Origin: Fistulifera solaris
Taxonomy: Eukaryota > Bacillariophyta > Bacillariophyceae > Naviculales > Stauroneidaceae
Assembly (NCBI GenBank): GCA_030295235.1
Contig: AP026154.1
Location: 306,001-370,000 of the forward strand
Direction of reading: 5' to 3'
Length of the DNA: 64,000 nt
Shown here: positions 10,556 through 23,278 of the stretch, one piece after another
How positions within the stretch are numbered: the first letter of the stretch is position 1
Layout: every line of letters starts with the position of its first letter
Made by a program: the position numbers and the translations under genes
The notes under the pieces: model-generated
Told to the model about the DNA's origin: nothing
Databases searched by the model: none
What the model saw: only the letters and a program-made list of their open reading frames with translations

Positions 10556-11746
10556 ATGATGAAACAGGGCTCTTTGTTTTGGGCGCCGGACGGCAGTCCC
10601 CGGTTCCCCATTGTAACGTTAGTGTCGATCCTTCCCCTGATCTACACGGGTCACTATCATTGGGCGTTCACGGCACTGTTCGCGACATTCCTCACGGCGT
10701 GTTGCAACGCCATGGATGACTTGGATATGGAGACGAAAACGGACATTCGATTGAATGTTATGAGTCCGGAAGATATTGTGCACGAACTAGAAAAGGCCAC
10801 CGGAGCCGAAGCGGATCGGACGACAATTGCTGCCACGGGCTTGAGACAATTGTCACAGAAGTATCATAAACAATCCACTAAATTAACGAATCAGCCGATT
10901 CCTTCTGTCCGAAAAGATCAGATACAGCGCCTCGAAGAACTGGCCCTGCTCAGTCAGCAAGCGGCGTACTTGGCCTTGCACCAGTGTCCTCATGACGATA
11001 CCGTCGTCGCGGGTGCCATCTCTTTGTTGGCGCTTCTTGCCAAACACGAAGCGGTGCGAGAACGACATGTGCAACAGGCGGATGTGTACGGACTCGATGT
11101 GCCCCTGCGGTGCATCCGGGATGCATTGGAACGGGCCCAGGAAAGTAATAGTGATGTGGAACAACTGAACGAGTGCGAGCGCTTCAATGATATGTCGGTG
11201 GCCCAGCAACAAGCCGAATTGCAACGAAAGGCGTGTTTGTGGTTGGGGGCGCTGGCGGGTGGCCTAAACGATCTTGTAGTACAGGAAGGAGGTCTCCAAA
11301 TTTTGTTGAGCGCCGCGGGGTGGTACCGGAATCATTCGGAAGTTGTGAATTGGGCGTTGTGGGCGATGTTTGAACTCTGTCAGGACAACGTCAAACGAAA
11401 AGCCGCTTTAGTGGAATTGAACGGTGTAACTTGTATTTTACAAGCTATGGAGACGACTGTGACCGAGTCGGTGGAAGTAGCACGTCATGGATTGGCTATT
11501 ATTTTTGATATTATGCGGACGGACCCACAAGAGTTCATTGTGCTAGACGGACCCTTGATTGACATGCACAAGGTCAAAAATGCGGCTCTGATTGCGGGAA
11601 TTCACTCTATTTGTTTAGCAGCCATGAAATCCTATTCGGATAAGGCCGAAATCATGATGCTTGGGCAAGCGCTTCTTGTTGGGACTAGTTATGGTGGGGA
11701 AATACCGACATTCACGGGCCCGAACGTGCACGAGAGGCTGAAATGA
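10556..11746 (+). CDS. Armadillo-like repeat protein with N-terminal hydrophobic segment
   Basis: 396 aa, single exon; ATG at 10556 with a second Met directly after. Residues about 18-50 are hydrophobic (FPIVTLVSILPLIY, then WAFTALFATFLTACC), giving one or two membrane segments at the N-terminus. The rest is alpha-helical and leucine/alanine-rich with loose ARM/HEAT-like units, for example LALLSQQAAYLAL, VAGAISLLALLAKHEAV, LWLGALAGGLNDLVV, VVNWALWAMFELCQD and VEVARHGLAIIFDIM. Such proteins act as scaffolds. No specific ortholog is recognised, and the membrane it sits in is unknown. The frame is intact. Confidence 0.65.
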   Translation: MMKQGSLFWAPDGSPRFPIVTLVSILPLIYTGHYHWAFTALFATFLTACCNAMDDLDMETKTDIRLNVMSPEDIVHELEKATGAEADRTTIAATGLRQLSQKYHKQSTKLTNQPIPSVRKDQIQRLEELALLSQQAAYLALHQCPHDDTVVAGAISLLALLAKHEAVRERHVQQADVYGLDVPLRCIRDALERAQESNSDVEQLNECERFNDMSVAQQQAELQRKACLWLGALAGGLNDLVVQEGGLQILLSAAGWYRNHSEVVNWALWAMFELCQDNVKRKAALVELNGVTCILQAMETTVTESVEVARHGLAIIFDIMRTDPQEFIVLDGPLIDMHKVKNAALIAGIHSICLAAMKSYSDKAEIMMLGQALLVGTSYGGEIPTFTGPNVHERLK

Positions 11747-12290
11747 GGAGATTGCGGCAGTTAATATGAAATTCGTCAAGCCACAAGCAAGCTTGCTAAT
11801 CAGACTTGTCAGAATAAATTCATGCTTTAAGGATCGGGCTACGCTTTATGTCTGCGTGGGTCTCGAGTCTCGAGTCGATGTCATCAATTACACTTTTCTT
11901 TACAGTAAACCTACCATCGTGTACACGTCATCGGTTTTTCAGCCGATTTGAATGACGTTCGCCAACATCAGCGAAGGGCAATTGTAATTGTAACTACGCA
12001 CCTTTACTTTTTTACACGAAAGTAGTCTTGTGAAGCGGTTGTACTTTCAGTTTCTGATGGAGTGTCAAGCGCAATGGCCACGTCGGATGAATTTGAATTG
12101 AACATCGGAAAGCGTTCCATGGAGTGTAGGCGGAGAAGTAGACTACGCTTTAGCGCTCGCCGAGTGCGAAAAACCAAGAAAAGGAGAGGGGAAAGAGGTC
12201 ACTGCCATCACTTTTGCGTTGAACTAAAAATCTTCCCCCGATTTCCCATTTTGCGTCTTTCGTGTGTGTTCAAAAGACAATAAACAAACA
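11747..12290. other. Intergenic, no gene supported
   Basis: 3' flank of the ARM-like gene and 5' flank of the small gene at 12291. Short plus-strand frames here are arginine-rich and lack any recognisable pattern. Confidence 0.35.
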
Positions 12291-12572
12291 ATGCCCAGAA
12301 TTCTTTCACGTAATCCCTTTCTATATCGACGACGACGAAGCAGCCTGACGCCGTCGACCTACGTCAGATCAACTAGCTCGCTAAAAGATGAGTCGCTTTC
12401 GCCTTTATCGGCGAGCTCCTTTTCATTCAAAGCTCCTCAGCTTCCACCCAAACAGCTATTTGCCATGGTGGATGATAACGAAACCTGGGGGCAATTTGTA
12501 GATCCCTCGGAAGTTGATGCAGATTTTGTACGGAGAAGTAAAATCCTCTCTCGATGCGCATCTGCTATGTAA
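12291..12572 (+). CDS. Small protein of unknown function (93 aa)
   Basis: ATG at 12291 (AACAATGCCC). The N-terminus is basic and serine-rich (RILSRNPFLYRRRRSS), like an organelle presequence. A conserved-looking tail follows, PPKQLFAMVDDNETWGQFVD, then PSEVDADFVRRSKIL. I recognise no family. The acidic/aromatic tail and the basic N-terminus have coding-like composition, but expression and exact limits are unproved. It ends 211 nt before the 3' end of the convergent GT90 gene. Confidence 0.45.
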   Translation: MPRILSRNPFLYRRRRSSLTPSTYVRSTSSLKDESLSPLSASSFSFKAPQLPPKQLFAMVDDNETWGQFVDPSEVDADFVRRSKILSRCASAM

Positions 12573-12783
12573 TTGCATCGTTCATCAATCCAGTTGCCCC
12601 TGTTATCGGAATGAATTTTTCAAAATCCTGTGTTTGTCTACTACGCTAAAGAAGGAAAGGCTGCTATATATGCTACTTCCACTCGACCCGTGTCTCCCAG
12701 CTTTGCTAAATATTTTGCTATTGTTACAATTAACTGCTATGAAATCTAAAAAGCCAGAAATTAGAAAGCTAAAGTTTACCATT

Positions 12784-14977
12784 TTACCCCTTTTTCGCTC
12801 TCTTTCTCATACGCTCTCGCAAAAGAATCCTTCGTTGTTGTTCCGTCAACTTCTCTGTCGTTTTCTCCTTTTCGGCTTCGGCCGCTTGCCTTACTTCAGC
12901 ATCGTAGTCGTCTTGGCAACGAGTACACAAACGGTCCGCGTCATTCGGGCCCCGGCCTTTGTAACATGGAGCTTCGGGCTTTCGAAGATCGGGAGGAAAA
13001 GACCGCGCGAGGCGGTGGCTGCCACCAGGACGGGGGCTGTAGATGCCGTTTGGCAATGTGCTTGCACACCATTTCGAGGTAATCCAACAAGGCCCTTCGT
13101 CCAACATACTTCTCATAAAAGAGTTTGGCGTTTTCGCCAATTTTGCGGCATTCATCGTCATGAGCACGACACCAGGCTATTTTCTCTTCCAAGTCACTCA
13201 AGTCGGCCTTCACGGGGACGTGATCGTGATAGGGTTTGAGCAGAGGAAAGTACCACATGCGATCTGCAACTTGTCGGGGCTCGACTTTTAATATTACAGA
13301 GCCGAGACGCATCATAAAGCCATAACGACATGCGGCACAATGCCCGTCGACATAAACCAAGTATTTGTATTTCGATTGTTCATAAATAGGTGTGAAGTGG
13401 TGGCGACCTGCTGTGAATTCAAATTCTTTGGGACCTGTTTTCGATCGAACAGATGAGATAGAATTTGTTAGCTAATATACAAGGAACACAAAAGCACAAT
13501 GAGCTCAGACTCTAGCGAATGCTACTCACGAAGAAAGGTCATGGGACTATCTGCAATCTTCTTGTCCCGCACTGCAAAAACGGAATGAAGAAAGAAGAAG
13601 AAGTGAGAAAGAGAGGCACAATAAAACAAAACAGTTCTTTACAGCAAAACTCACAATTCCAACCCACAATGGCTCCATCTAGATAGGGTTCTTCTCCTCC
13701 TTTGACGGGATCGTCTTTCCATGCGTGTGACAGATACGCTACTTTGAGGCGTTGATTATTCTCAATGGTGGTTCCTCCGCCCGTAGCCGTACCCCGAAAG
13801 AAAGCGGTGGCGATACGCCCATCATCCCAAGCCCGTTCAAATTTGCGAAAGTTGGCTTCCGTGAACAAATCTCGGGGACTGCCATTCATCTCAATGGTGC
13901 CATCGGGCAAAGTCTCGTGCATAAACGTATGCGGGAACACTAAACCACAGGCTGCTTCCCAATCTTCAGAACTGGGCCAAGGAATATCCGTGAAACGATC
14001 AGGTGCAGCCGCGTAAAACGAGACAATGGGAGCATACGTCGCAAATTTGTGTTCTTCAACCAAATCCACATCTTGCTCCGGATCTCGATCGTCTTTATCA
14101 AAAATGAATCCGTACGGCTCAACGGGAACGCCACGTTCAATATTCACTTTGAGTTGTGGATAGTCACGTTTGTTCAAGAAGAACTCACAATCGGGCAATT
14201 TCCGTTCCCGGGCCGCCTCTCCTAGCATATCCCGCAAGGGTGCCAAAAATGATCCCCCCAATGCTGCGATTTGGATTGGTCTTCTAATTTCGTCAATTCG
14301 TTGCAAATGATGTTTCCGTTGGCCCACCACTTGGAGCGATCGGGTTCGACTTGTTCTTCGCGGTACAATCCCGCCTTTTGCAAATAATACGTTTCCAAAT
14401 CATTGACTTCCATTTGCAAACGATCACCCCAGACATTTCGGTACTGATCATTTACGAACGGCGCAAAGATGCGGAGTTTTCCGTTCCGGATCATGACGTA
14501 AATCCCAAATTTCATGTGATAGAACAAATACTTTAACGAATTCAGAACACTGGCCGGTGTCGTACACCGGTGAAACGGTACATCCAATCGTTGCGCAATG
14601 GCTTGTACAGCCGGCCAAGCTTCTTCGGCTTCGTAAATATTTTGCGAAGATAGTATTGGAGCCGTTCCGTAATTCCGAGGGACGCGAGGAGCCAACGATG
14701 TTTCTTTCCGTGCCTGTTCCATGTTGGGTAACAACCATTTTTCAATTTGCTCCCAACCGATCAGTGTCGTAAATATGTGTTGTAGATGCGGAAAATCGGG
14801 ATTGCTGCCACCGTGAGATTTGACGTATTGTTCCATGAATTCGGAACATTCCTGTTTGGAGGCAAAGCGGGGCACGCCATTGGGAAAGGACGAGGTTGCC
14901 TCGAGCCACTGCAACGAATCACCCTTGGGACCGAATAATCCCCGGATTTCCGGTGAGGGTCGTCCCGAAACTACCAT
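12784..14977 (-). CDS. GT90/CAP10-family glycosyltransferase-like protein (two apparent frameshifts)
   Basis: Exons 14977..13655, 13571..13530 and 13434..12784; introns of 83 and 95 nt, both GTGAGT...AG. Family marks include PDCEFFLNKRDYPQL, FRGTATGGGTT, NQRLKVAYLSH, YLVYVDGHCAACRYGFMMRL and WYFPLLKPYHDHVPVKADLS, as in CAP10/POGLUT-type transferases (O-glucosyl or O-xylosyl transfer in the secretory pathway). The C-terminus is Cys-bearing (DRLCTRCQDDYDAE) and then K/R/E-rich. The frame breaks near 14245-14259 (A5/C6 run, one base short) and near 12997-13000 (A4, one base extra). With both corrected the coding length is 2016 nt (671 aa). The start is provisional: no signal anchor is visible after ATG 14977, so an upstream exon may exist. 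Confidence 0.75.
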
Positions 14978-15858
14978 TGATTGTTGTGCTGAGATCCTTG
15001 AAGAACAAGTCTATCAAATCATATTAAAGTCAATGATTTAGATGTAACATCATGGTGATATAGCGAAACGATGCGAGCGATCACACGGACCCGGATAGAG
15101 GTATTCGTGATTGATATTCAGTCCTGATGGCGTTCCGTTTCCACTTTGGCGTCAAGCGAAAAGTAAAGAGACAGCGTTTCTCATCGTGTCTCAACATAGA
15201 GGAGTGAGGCGTCGATTGTTAATGCAATGGAAGCTGTTTTTATCAAATTAAAGACATCATTCGCAAACCCAAAGTAGTTGATCAAACGGATATTTAGTCG
15301 CAGTCGAGGTCAAGCCATTTGTTACTCGTGAAACCATTGCCGTCGTGGTAAAGTTGATAGTACACTTTGGCGTGGAGTGATAAGACAAAAAGTAACGACC
15401 CGCAAGGATATTCGGCGTCAACAATGAGAGCGAACATGATAAATGCTCTATGAAAGATAATATTTCATCGCAATACAAGGCAAATTTTGATGACTAAAGT
15501 TACCGATCATGACGGAACTTTGTAGTCGCAGTCGGATCACTATTGACTCTTGACTCAATCGCAGTCGTGGTGAAAGGTCGCCAACACTTGGATCTATAGT
15601 AAGGACCGGCTACATCGGAACGGCACCGATAATGACAGATACTGAATACCGCAACACCAACGGCCCTTCTTTTCAAAGCTGCTTGTTGCGATTGCTGCAC
15701 TTTTGTGGCTATCCATTCATCCTAAAGATTGCAACAAAATACGTGTCTTTCGACTTTTCTGCTGCTATCTTCTACTTACTATTCTTGTTTCTTGATTTGA
15801 ATGACTATTTTCTGTATCAACTGAAGCATTCACGTGAACAAGCGCACAACAAAATCAA
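14978..15858. other. Intergenic, 0.88 kb, with degenerate internal repeat
   Basis: Divergent flank of the GT90 and nucleoporin genes. Two similar stretches occur around 15297-15350 and 15522-15575, each with TAGTCGCAGTCG followed within about 50 nt by a CCGTCGTGGT or GCAGTCGTGGT core; they look like a decayed duplication. No gene or RNA is recognised. Confidence 0.4.
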
Positions 15859-18800
15859 ATGGCGTTTTCGTTCAATGCGGGCGACGCATCAACGAATGCC
15901 GGAGGATTCAACTTTGGTGCAGGGACTCCAGCACCCGCAACGGGAGGAGGATTTAGCTTCGCATCCACTCCCTCTGCATCTCAAAGTAGTGCTTTTGCCT
16001 CGACGAATACTAGTACTCCGCAGCAACCCACTACAACAACAACAACTACTACTAGTACCAACTATGTCGTGGCTTCGGATTTTCACAAAGTATTTCCCGG
16101 AATGACACTCGCTCCCCAACTCATGGCCATTCTTTCCGATAACTTCGCATCCGTTCATGTACAACAAGAACTACTGGAATTACTTCCCGAATGCTACGAA
16201 TGGCTTTTGAAGATAGAAGTTCCCACCATGATTCCAGCCAATTTGACTCTGAGACAACAAATGGAACAGCAACAACACGTACAGCTCAGTGATGGACAAA
16301 TTGCACCGCTCAACAAAAAGTTATTGCAGCAAATCAAAAGTCTCGCGGACGATTTGCACCTCGCGGAAGTGGACGCCATTGCCTTGTTGCAACACGCGGG
16401 ACTGGATCACGTCCGACACGAGTTACAGGAAGGAGGACCCTTGGTCGTACCCGTCAGTGCCACGGCAACCCCAATTGTCGACAATGTCGCGTGGGCAGCT
16501 CGGGAATTGTATTTCCTACAAAGACGAGTGCAATTTCAGTCCTTGTTGCAATTGTGGCAATGGCGAGCGGGCGCCGTCGTGGCGACCTCGTGTGAACGCA
16601 TCTTGCGCGCGACGGATCCGTTGCTGGAAAACGAACTCATTCCGAGGATGATAGAATTTGTGCGACAGGCAACCACGCGCATCGGTCAGTGGATGGTGGA
16701 AGTGAGCAAATTGGAAGAAGAGGACAAACGCAGGGAATTAAATTATGCCAAACTGCATTTACAGCAGTTGGTAGAGGAGCGTCAGTGTGTCGTCGAATGT
16801 CTTTTCTTTATTGCGTATCATACGCAAATGACGTGTCAAGAAGTCGTGGATATGGTGGATGTGATTGGTCAGTTGACGAATCGTGATGGGCCGAATGGCG
16901 GTCTCCCTATTCTGGATCCGTTCCGGGACGTCCCCGACGTTCATATTACTACAGGACTTGCGACATGGGGACCGACCACCACCGTTTTGAAGAAACGCGA
17001 GGATTGGGAAAAGGAGTGGGTCGAACACGCGTGGACTTCGGGAAAGGCTCCGCTCTCGCAATGTGTGGCCGTTCTCGTGGTGGCAGTCATGGCCGCCCTC
17101 GACACCAAAAACGCTCTTGATGGATCGACAGAGGCACGGTCCGAACGCGTTTGGTGTGGTAAGTAACGAGACGTCGTATTGCTTCATTTGACGATCTCCG
17201 TCGTCTCAGTTTTTGATAATTTGTCAAAACATAGGGAAATGCACTATTGCCATTTGGAAGTACTTCGTTGGAAGGGATCCGTGATTTGAATCAGCGGTTC
17301 AGTCAAGAAGCACAGGAGAATTGGGAGCGAAAGGACATTCTTGGACTTCTTATGCTGGCTCATGCGATGCTTTTGCGATCGTGCCCAGCTCTACTGTCGT
17401 CTCCTCGTGCGGGATCGTTGTCGCCACTTGCAGGAACGACCGATTTGAAGAAACTCTGGCGGGAGTGCATCGATGCTCCGCGGTCTTTCAAGAGTATTAC
17501 ATATGCCCGACTATCTCTCATACCCACACTGCATGTACCTCTTAGTCTTTTCTCGAATAGTAGCTGTGATGTGTCGGACTTCTTATTGTCAACGCTTTCT
17601 GATTTTGCCGCGCACTATCTGGACACGCTCAGTATGAGTGGTGGTTGGCCGATCTCCAGAGAAAAATGGATGCAAGAAGCAAAAGAAGATTTGAAGATTC
17701 GTCAGGTATACGAAGAACAACAGCGACAATTCGCTTACCAATTCAACACTTCCTGGGGCGTATCGCAACAAAGCAACATGTCGGAGACGATCGATTTGCT
17801 GCAAAGACCCGACTGCATGGATGATCTAATCGCATTTGCATCCGCTCTTTGTTCCCTCAAACCCCATTATGCGATGAAATTTTGGGCACTAGAAGAAGCT
17901 GATGGTGATTCTCAACATCAGCTTGTCCGCAGTCGTACTCTCCGTGATCTAAAAGACCAACAGATTGGAGACGATAGTCTCAGGGCATCCTACATATCTT
18001 TTCTTGCTGGTCTTGCTCTTGCTTCCAGCCTACGATGGGAAGATTGATGGCGCCGCTACTGTATTTGAAATGCTGTTGGACGAAAGGTGTCAGAGTCCAG
18101 ACGACACTATGACCTGGACATCGGTTGTGCAGATACTAAAATGGTACGCTACCCAACTCGGTTCGGAAACGTCCTCGAGCGGGCAAGCGGGCACATCCCG
18201 TACACAGACTAGGTCAGGAACAGCCTATTACTACGATGATGACTACAGTACTCGTCCGCAGTATCAGCGAGCTGCGGCTGTCGCGACATCCGCGAAAGAT
18301 CGGGAACTGGACGAGGATAACATCTATTTCCTTTTGGCCAACCTCTCTTTGATAACCAATGTTGTTGCAAGACATCCCGTTGCGCGTTTACGCCTTCTAC
18401 AGGTTGGTGCACCTTCTCATAGCTCTGATGGCAGTGAAGTCGTAAAACAAGATTCGACTTTGCAAGTAATGTTCGACTTATTGGTCAAAGCGGTGACACC
18501 CGAGGTGAGGGGCAAAATTTTTTCTACAATATCCGAATTGATTAATTGTGATGGGCTCGACGGTGACAATGATACGCAGATGAATGATTTTGTAAGGGAG
18601 TGTTGGAAGCTTGTAGAAGAGTATCAGGTGCTTCCCATCTACCTTTTGGAGCAATATCCTTCCCTTTCTTCGTCAGAAACGTCCGAAATCCCTCATTTCT
18701 CTTTTCCTTCATGCTCAATGTCTTTGGTACGTTTTACCACAGGTTGTTTTTCTTCGAGTATTGCACGAGGTTCTTACACTTTTGTAGGTTGGCTCTAGCC

Positions 18801-21800
18801 AGCGCAAGTCCTGGATACCGGCTGATCCTAGGTATTCTATTCTCTACGAAATGGAGTACGTGGAGGCGGCCACGGGCGTTTATCCCTCTACGAAAGGTTT
18901 TCTTGACATGTTAAAGTCTTTAATAAAGAGCGGCATTTGTCCTAATGACCTTGGCTCTGTGTGGCGTAGTCGGACTGGCTGCACACCGTACATCGAATAT
19001 GTTGTCGATTACATCCTCCCAAGATTGTCTCGACCTTTCCAAGGATTCCCACTGCTACCTTTTCGATCTAGTAACGACAAATTGTCAATTACTGTCCGGG
19101 CATGCGAAATCGTGAAAGAAGCTTTATCGAATTATTTGATAGCAGAAGCGATAGGCGACACATATGAACTCTGCTTACTCAAGGCAAAAGCGGTTCTTGG
19201 TATAGATAATCTTGCGGATTCTGTTGTCACTCAACCGAGAATGACCGATGGCCCCCTTGATTATTTGCGGGATTTTGGGCTTCTATTGAGCGGGACATCA
19301 AACTCAGTCGAAGGCTCAAAGCTAAACAATGCAAAAGTAGAAATTGGCGCGCCAATAATTGAACCGGCCCAAACGTTCAAAGCTGGGTTCCCGCCCACGA
19401 AAAGTATGGGTCTAACTATCTTGTCGAGTATTCTCTCCCTCACCGATGCTACTCTATTTGAAACCCTTGTGCTATTGACGAGGGACCTTGCTGAGTCCTT
19501 CCCTGGCTCTACTGCGTCTGATCAATTTTCTGCTGCAGCCGCTCTCTACATTGCCACTCCGCCCTCTTTTCTGTCGTCGAAGGACGGAAGTAGGGTGTCG
19601 AATGCTCCTTTCTCCGAGTATAACGCTCTTGAAGCACTACGCCCTTCCTTGTCATCATGTAGCGTTTCAAGAACGTTGAAGTACAGACAACGACTCGAGG
19701 TGGCTATCTTGCAGATTCTTTGCGCTGCTTTGGTTCGCGAGGAGGCTCTGATTGCGTTGAAAAATTCCGCGAAGAGAAAAATCTCTGTTTTTTCGATCCT
19801 TGCATTTGAAGCAAATGGCCAGCGCTATTCCAACGTGAAAGAACGAGATCTTCATCTGACTCAATTGTCAAAACATATCGAGTCTGTGGACATGCGCTCT
19901 TCTTTTCTTCTTGATCTGATTGCCATGTCATCTGTTTCGACAAAGCTAGATGAGATCTATCGTGTTCAACGAGCTTCCGCCGCAACTGCCATTATTTTCT
20001 ACGTCCAACGATCCTTAGGTTCGTTGAAAGACACCGACCTATTGGTCCGTCGTCGTGACGGTCGCAACGGGCTCTTGGCACGTGCGTTCGCCTCTCAGTT
20101 GCTTTGCTCCTCTGAACTGCTTCCCAATGAAGCCGCATCGGAACTTATTGAGGTCATTTTGGGTACTTTAGTAAAAGAATTGCGATTGATAAAACAATCT
20201 GCCAACGCGTCTTTTTTACTGGCGTTACTGGGTTTACCCGAGGATATGAGCACAGATTTATTGATTTTCAAGAAATCGGGTCAGCAACGAATTGGAGATT
20301 GTTTTGATGCGATCCTCCAACTTATCGAGCGCCAGTGCTTCGAGCAGTATGTCGAGCACTTCTTCCTTGGATCCATGTGCTATGAAATTATGTACCGCCT
20401 TTGTTCCTTTAATGCCGCATCATTTAGTCAAGTGGCAGCATCTTATGCAGTCCAGCGACTTCGGGATGTCGATTTTTGGCCACAGCAATTGAAGGTGGGG
20501 CTTTTAAGTGCTAGTGAAGTAGCCAGTTCCAACAACGCCCAGTCATTGTACAAAGTGCATGCTTTGTCTTGGATAATGAAAGGAGCAGCGGCTGAACTTG
20601 GAGTCATTTGCGGATTAGGAAAACCTTCTTCCGGAAGTAGTGTCACTCGGAACACTGATCAGTATTCACGTTTCATGCGCCGCGTATTCGACATAAATTT
20701 CTTCGCTAACATCTTGGACGTTTTACCCTTGGAGAAAATGCCGTTAGATCATTCGCTTTCTCCTCCATCTGAATCCAATATTCGCTCATCGAAGGTAATG
20801 ATCAACGGATCTCCCGATGTTGTTGATGGCTACGAATTAGTGGACGGAAAAAAGCTGTGCAAATCTGCTAATGTTTCCAGTGGTTCTATTGAAGAAAATT
20901 CTTTATGTCGCTGGTCCGAGCAATGGAATTTCCATGTGATGAAAGACTGCGCGTCGGCTCATATGGGAAACGCGCTTTACATGCTTGTAGGTTGCGCTAG
21001 CAGTACCGCAAAGGTTGATGTATATCCGGCATACGAAAGCGCCTCCTGGCTACAGCTTCTTAGTGCGATGCTGGATCGAATGTCTACGAATAGTTTACAC
21101 TGTGGTCATCCTTTCGACTCAGTTTACTATACTACTGCTTCGAGAAACTTGGCTTTGGCTATGTTTATGGCTTCGGAGCTTGTACGTTCGAATGATTCAC
21201 ACGATTTTTCTTCGATTGCGTATACGTGCAAGCAGATTTCAAGATTGATCGCTTGTTCCGACGAAGACCGCGGCAGCGGACCCGGTCGTGGCAGAAAAGC
21301 TGAACGAACTGCTATCTTGGCCACTTCATTGTCACAGTTGCTGAGTCTTTTACCAGCTAACCAAATGCGCGATCACATCGAAGATATTCGAAATGCTGCT
21401 ATTGTTCTTGCGGGACTTGCAACAGAGCAGTCTCTGGGTAATATTCTCTCGTCGGAATGTTTAGCATCGCGAGCTTGTTTGATGCAGATATTCCGCATGC
21501 ATTTCGACGATCATGAAAATTTTTACCGCCTGGTTCTGACTTATAGCACGAGATCACATGCTGGTGGTTTGGTGGTTGACTTGATTAGCCCTGTTCGTAC
21601 TCTTGACGGTAGTATTATACCTTTGCTTCTTGTTATCGCTCAAACAAGGGGCGGATCCGACCTTCTGATACAAAGAGGAATTTTGGATGCATTGCTAGAT
21701 GCAGCACGGAAATACAGCGCCGAAGAAAGCACATTTCTCGCCTCGCATTCCGCAACCGCGGCCTATGGCAATAAAGATATTGTGACGCCAAGCTTTTTCG

Positions 21801-22821
21801 TGGACCACGTGAGGCTCATGATCGCGATTCTTAGCAATCAAAGTGATTCAGGGTTGAAGAAAGCTTCAGATATTTCTGACCGCCTATCAACTATTTTGTA
21901 TACTTACCAACCGTTGATCGAAAGACTGGTTTCATCGTTCCCCATAGACGGTGATAAGCTTCGGGTTGTAATCCAGTGCATCGCGAAGATATATGTATCG
22001 TCTGCACGTCAAAATGCAATCAACTCACAATCTCTTGTTTACACAAAACGGGATGCGCGTTACGCAATCGAAGCAAAAGTTGTCGACCTGATTATGCATA
22101 TGACAGAGAACCCGCTACCTACTTCCATCCAAAAGCCCCTGCCGGTAATTTTGGAGAAGAGCGAAGACTTGAACGTAACGTCATTCGTTACCTCAAAAAA
22201 TCTTTCCAAGACGTGGTGGGACTCATTAGGCGTCATTGCATCGGATATTGTAAAGATCTGCAATTTGGCTAGTCTTGGTGTCAAAACGATTCGAGATGGT
22301 CTACTGGTTCTGCGGCATTCTCAAATTCTGGTTCGTGAAATTAGCATCCGATCACTATCTCGAGCATTGTGCCGTTGCTTGGACGCAGCTAAAGTAAGTT
22401 CGCTATTGTACTGAAAATGAGATTTGCGATGAATCGCCTCGCCTCAAACCAAATTCTTTTCTAGTGGGCTGAATTCCACGCAGCTTCAACTGCCGCGGAC
22501 CAAGCTTTCGCATTCCGTTCTGCCGTGTTGGAATTGACGGAAGATATCATGGCATTCACTCACAGCCGCGTGCGACAACTCAAGGCCGATCAGATGTTTG
22601 ATGCTGCTGATGCTCAAATCTTACGCGCAGCGCTCGATCACGTCGCCCTAGATGCACAACAAGGTGTAAGTACTACTCGCATTTTCGTCCGTCTTTGTAT
22701 TTATACTAACGACATGGCCTTGCAGAAATTCCTATCAGGATTTCCCGTTGATGAAAATTCAGCGGACCTGACTCCCGACTTGGCAAAAGCTTTGCGACAA
22801 GAGACTGACCTTTATTGCTGA
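15859..22821 (+). CDS. NUP205/NUP192-type scaffold nucleoporin with FG-like N-terminus
   Basis: Large helical protein of about 2,200 aa. Exons: 15859..17158, 17235..18627 (or 18726), 18788..22393, 22465..22665, 22726..22821. The N-terminus is low-complexity with FSFNAG, FNFGAG and FSFAST, then a threonine run. The remaining alpha-solenoid has the layout of inner-ring NUP205/NUP192, including a segment matching its family (ILYEMEYVEAATGVYPSTKGFL, compare the ELNEIE...YPLTRAF pattern of the human protein). It is a structural part of the nuclear pore inner ring. Intron 1 joins in phase only if the GGG at 17234-17236 has one G too many. A second one-base surplus lies near 18012-18032 (CC at 18025). 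The donor of intron 2 is uncertain: GTGCTT at 18628 or GTACGT at 18727. Assignment to NUP205 rather than NUP188 is likely but not proved. Confidence 0.8.
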
Positions 22822-23278
22822 ATGCGGAGATCGCTACAAGCTTATTATAATAACCTGAAAATGGAACCCTTGTTTGTCTCAAAAGTAATAATTATAAGTC
22901 ACTAACTTGCTTGCCTTGTTGGATGCTACGATATCTTTCGACTAGCTAAGAAAAAGGATATTCGGAACCTCAGCTCTTCATTCCGATTATGTGTGACGGC
23001 GATCTAGCCTCATGCCTAATCGAAAGTAATCTCAACGGAAACGGCCTTACCCTATACTCCGTAGTATTGTTTATAGTAATAACGCCTCTTAACGCTAGCG
23101 TGTTTAGGGGCAGCAGCACGAGATGCGAAAAAATGATTCCCAAGTGCGAAAACTGATGAGAAACATGAAACATGTATTTTATTTCGTACTGCGTGTCAAA
23201 CGCCCGCTGTCTTATTCGCTTTTGATCCAATTCTACTCAATCAACAATCGATACTGAGACGGCTACCCTTATAGAATC
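22822..23278. other. Intergenic, no gene supported
   Basis: 3' flank of the nucleoporin and 5' flank of the coiled-coil gene at 23279. No structure of note was seen. Confidence 0.35.
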
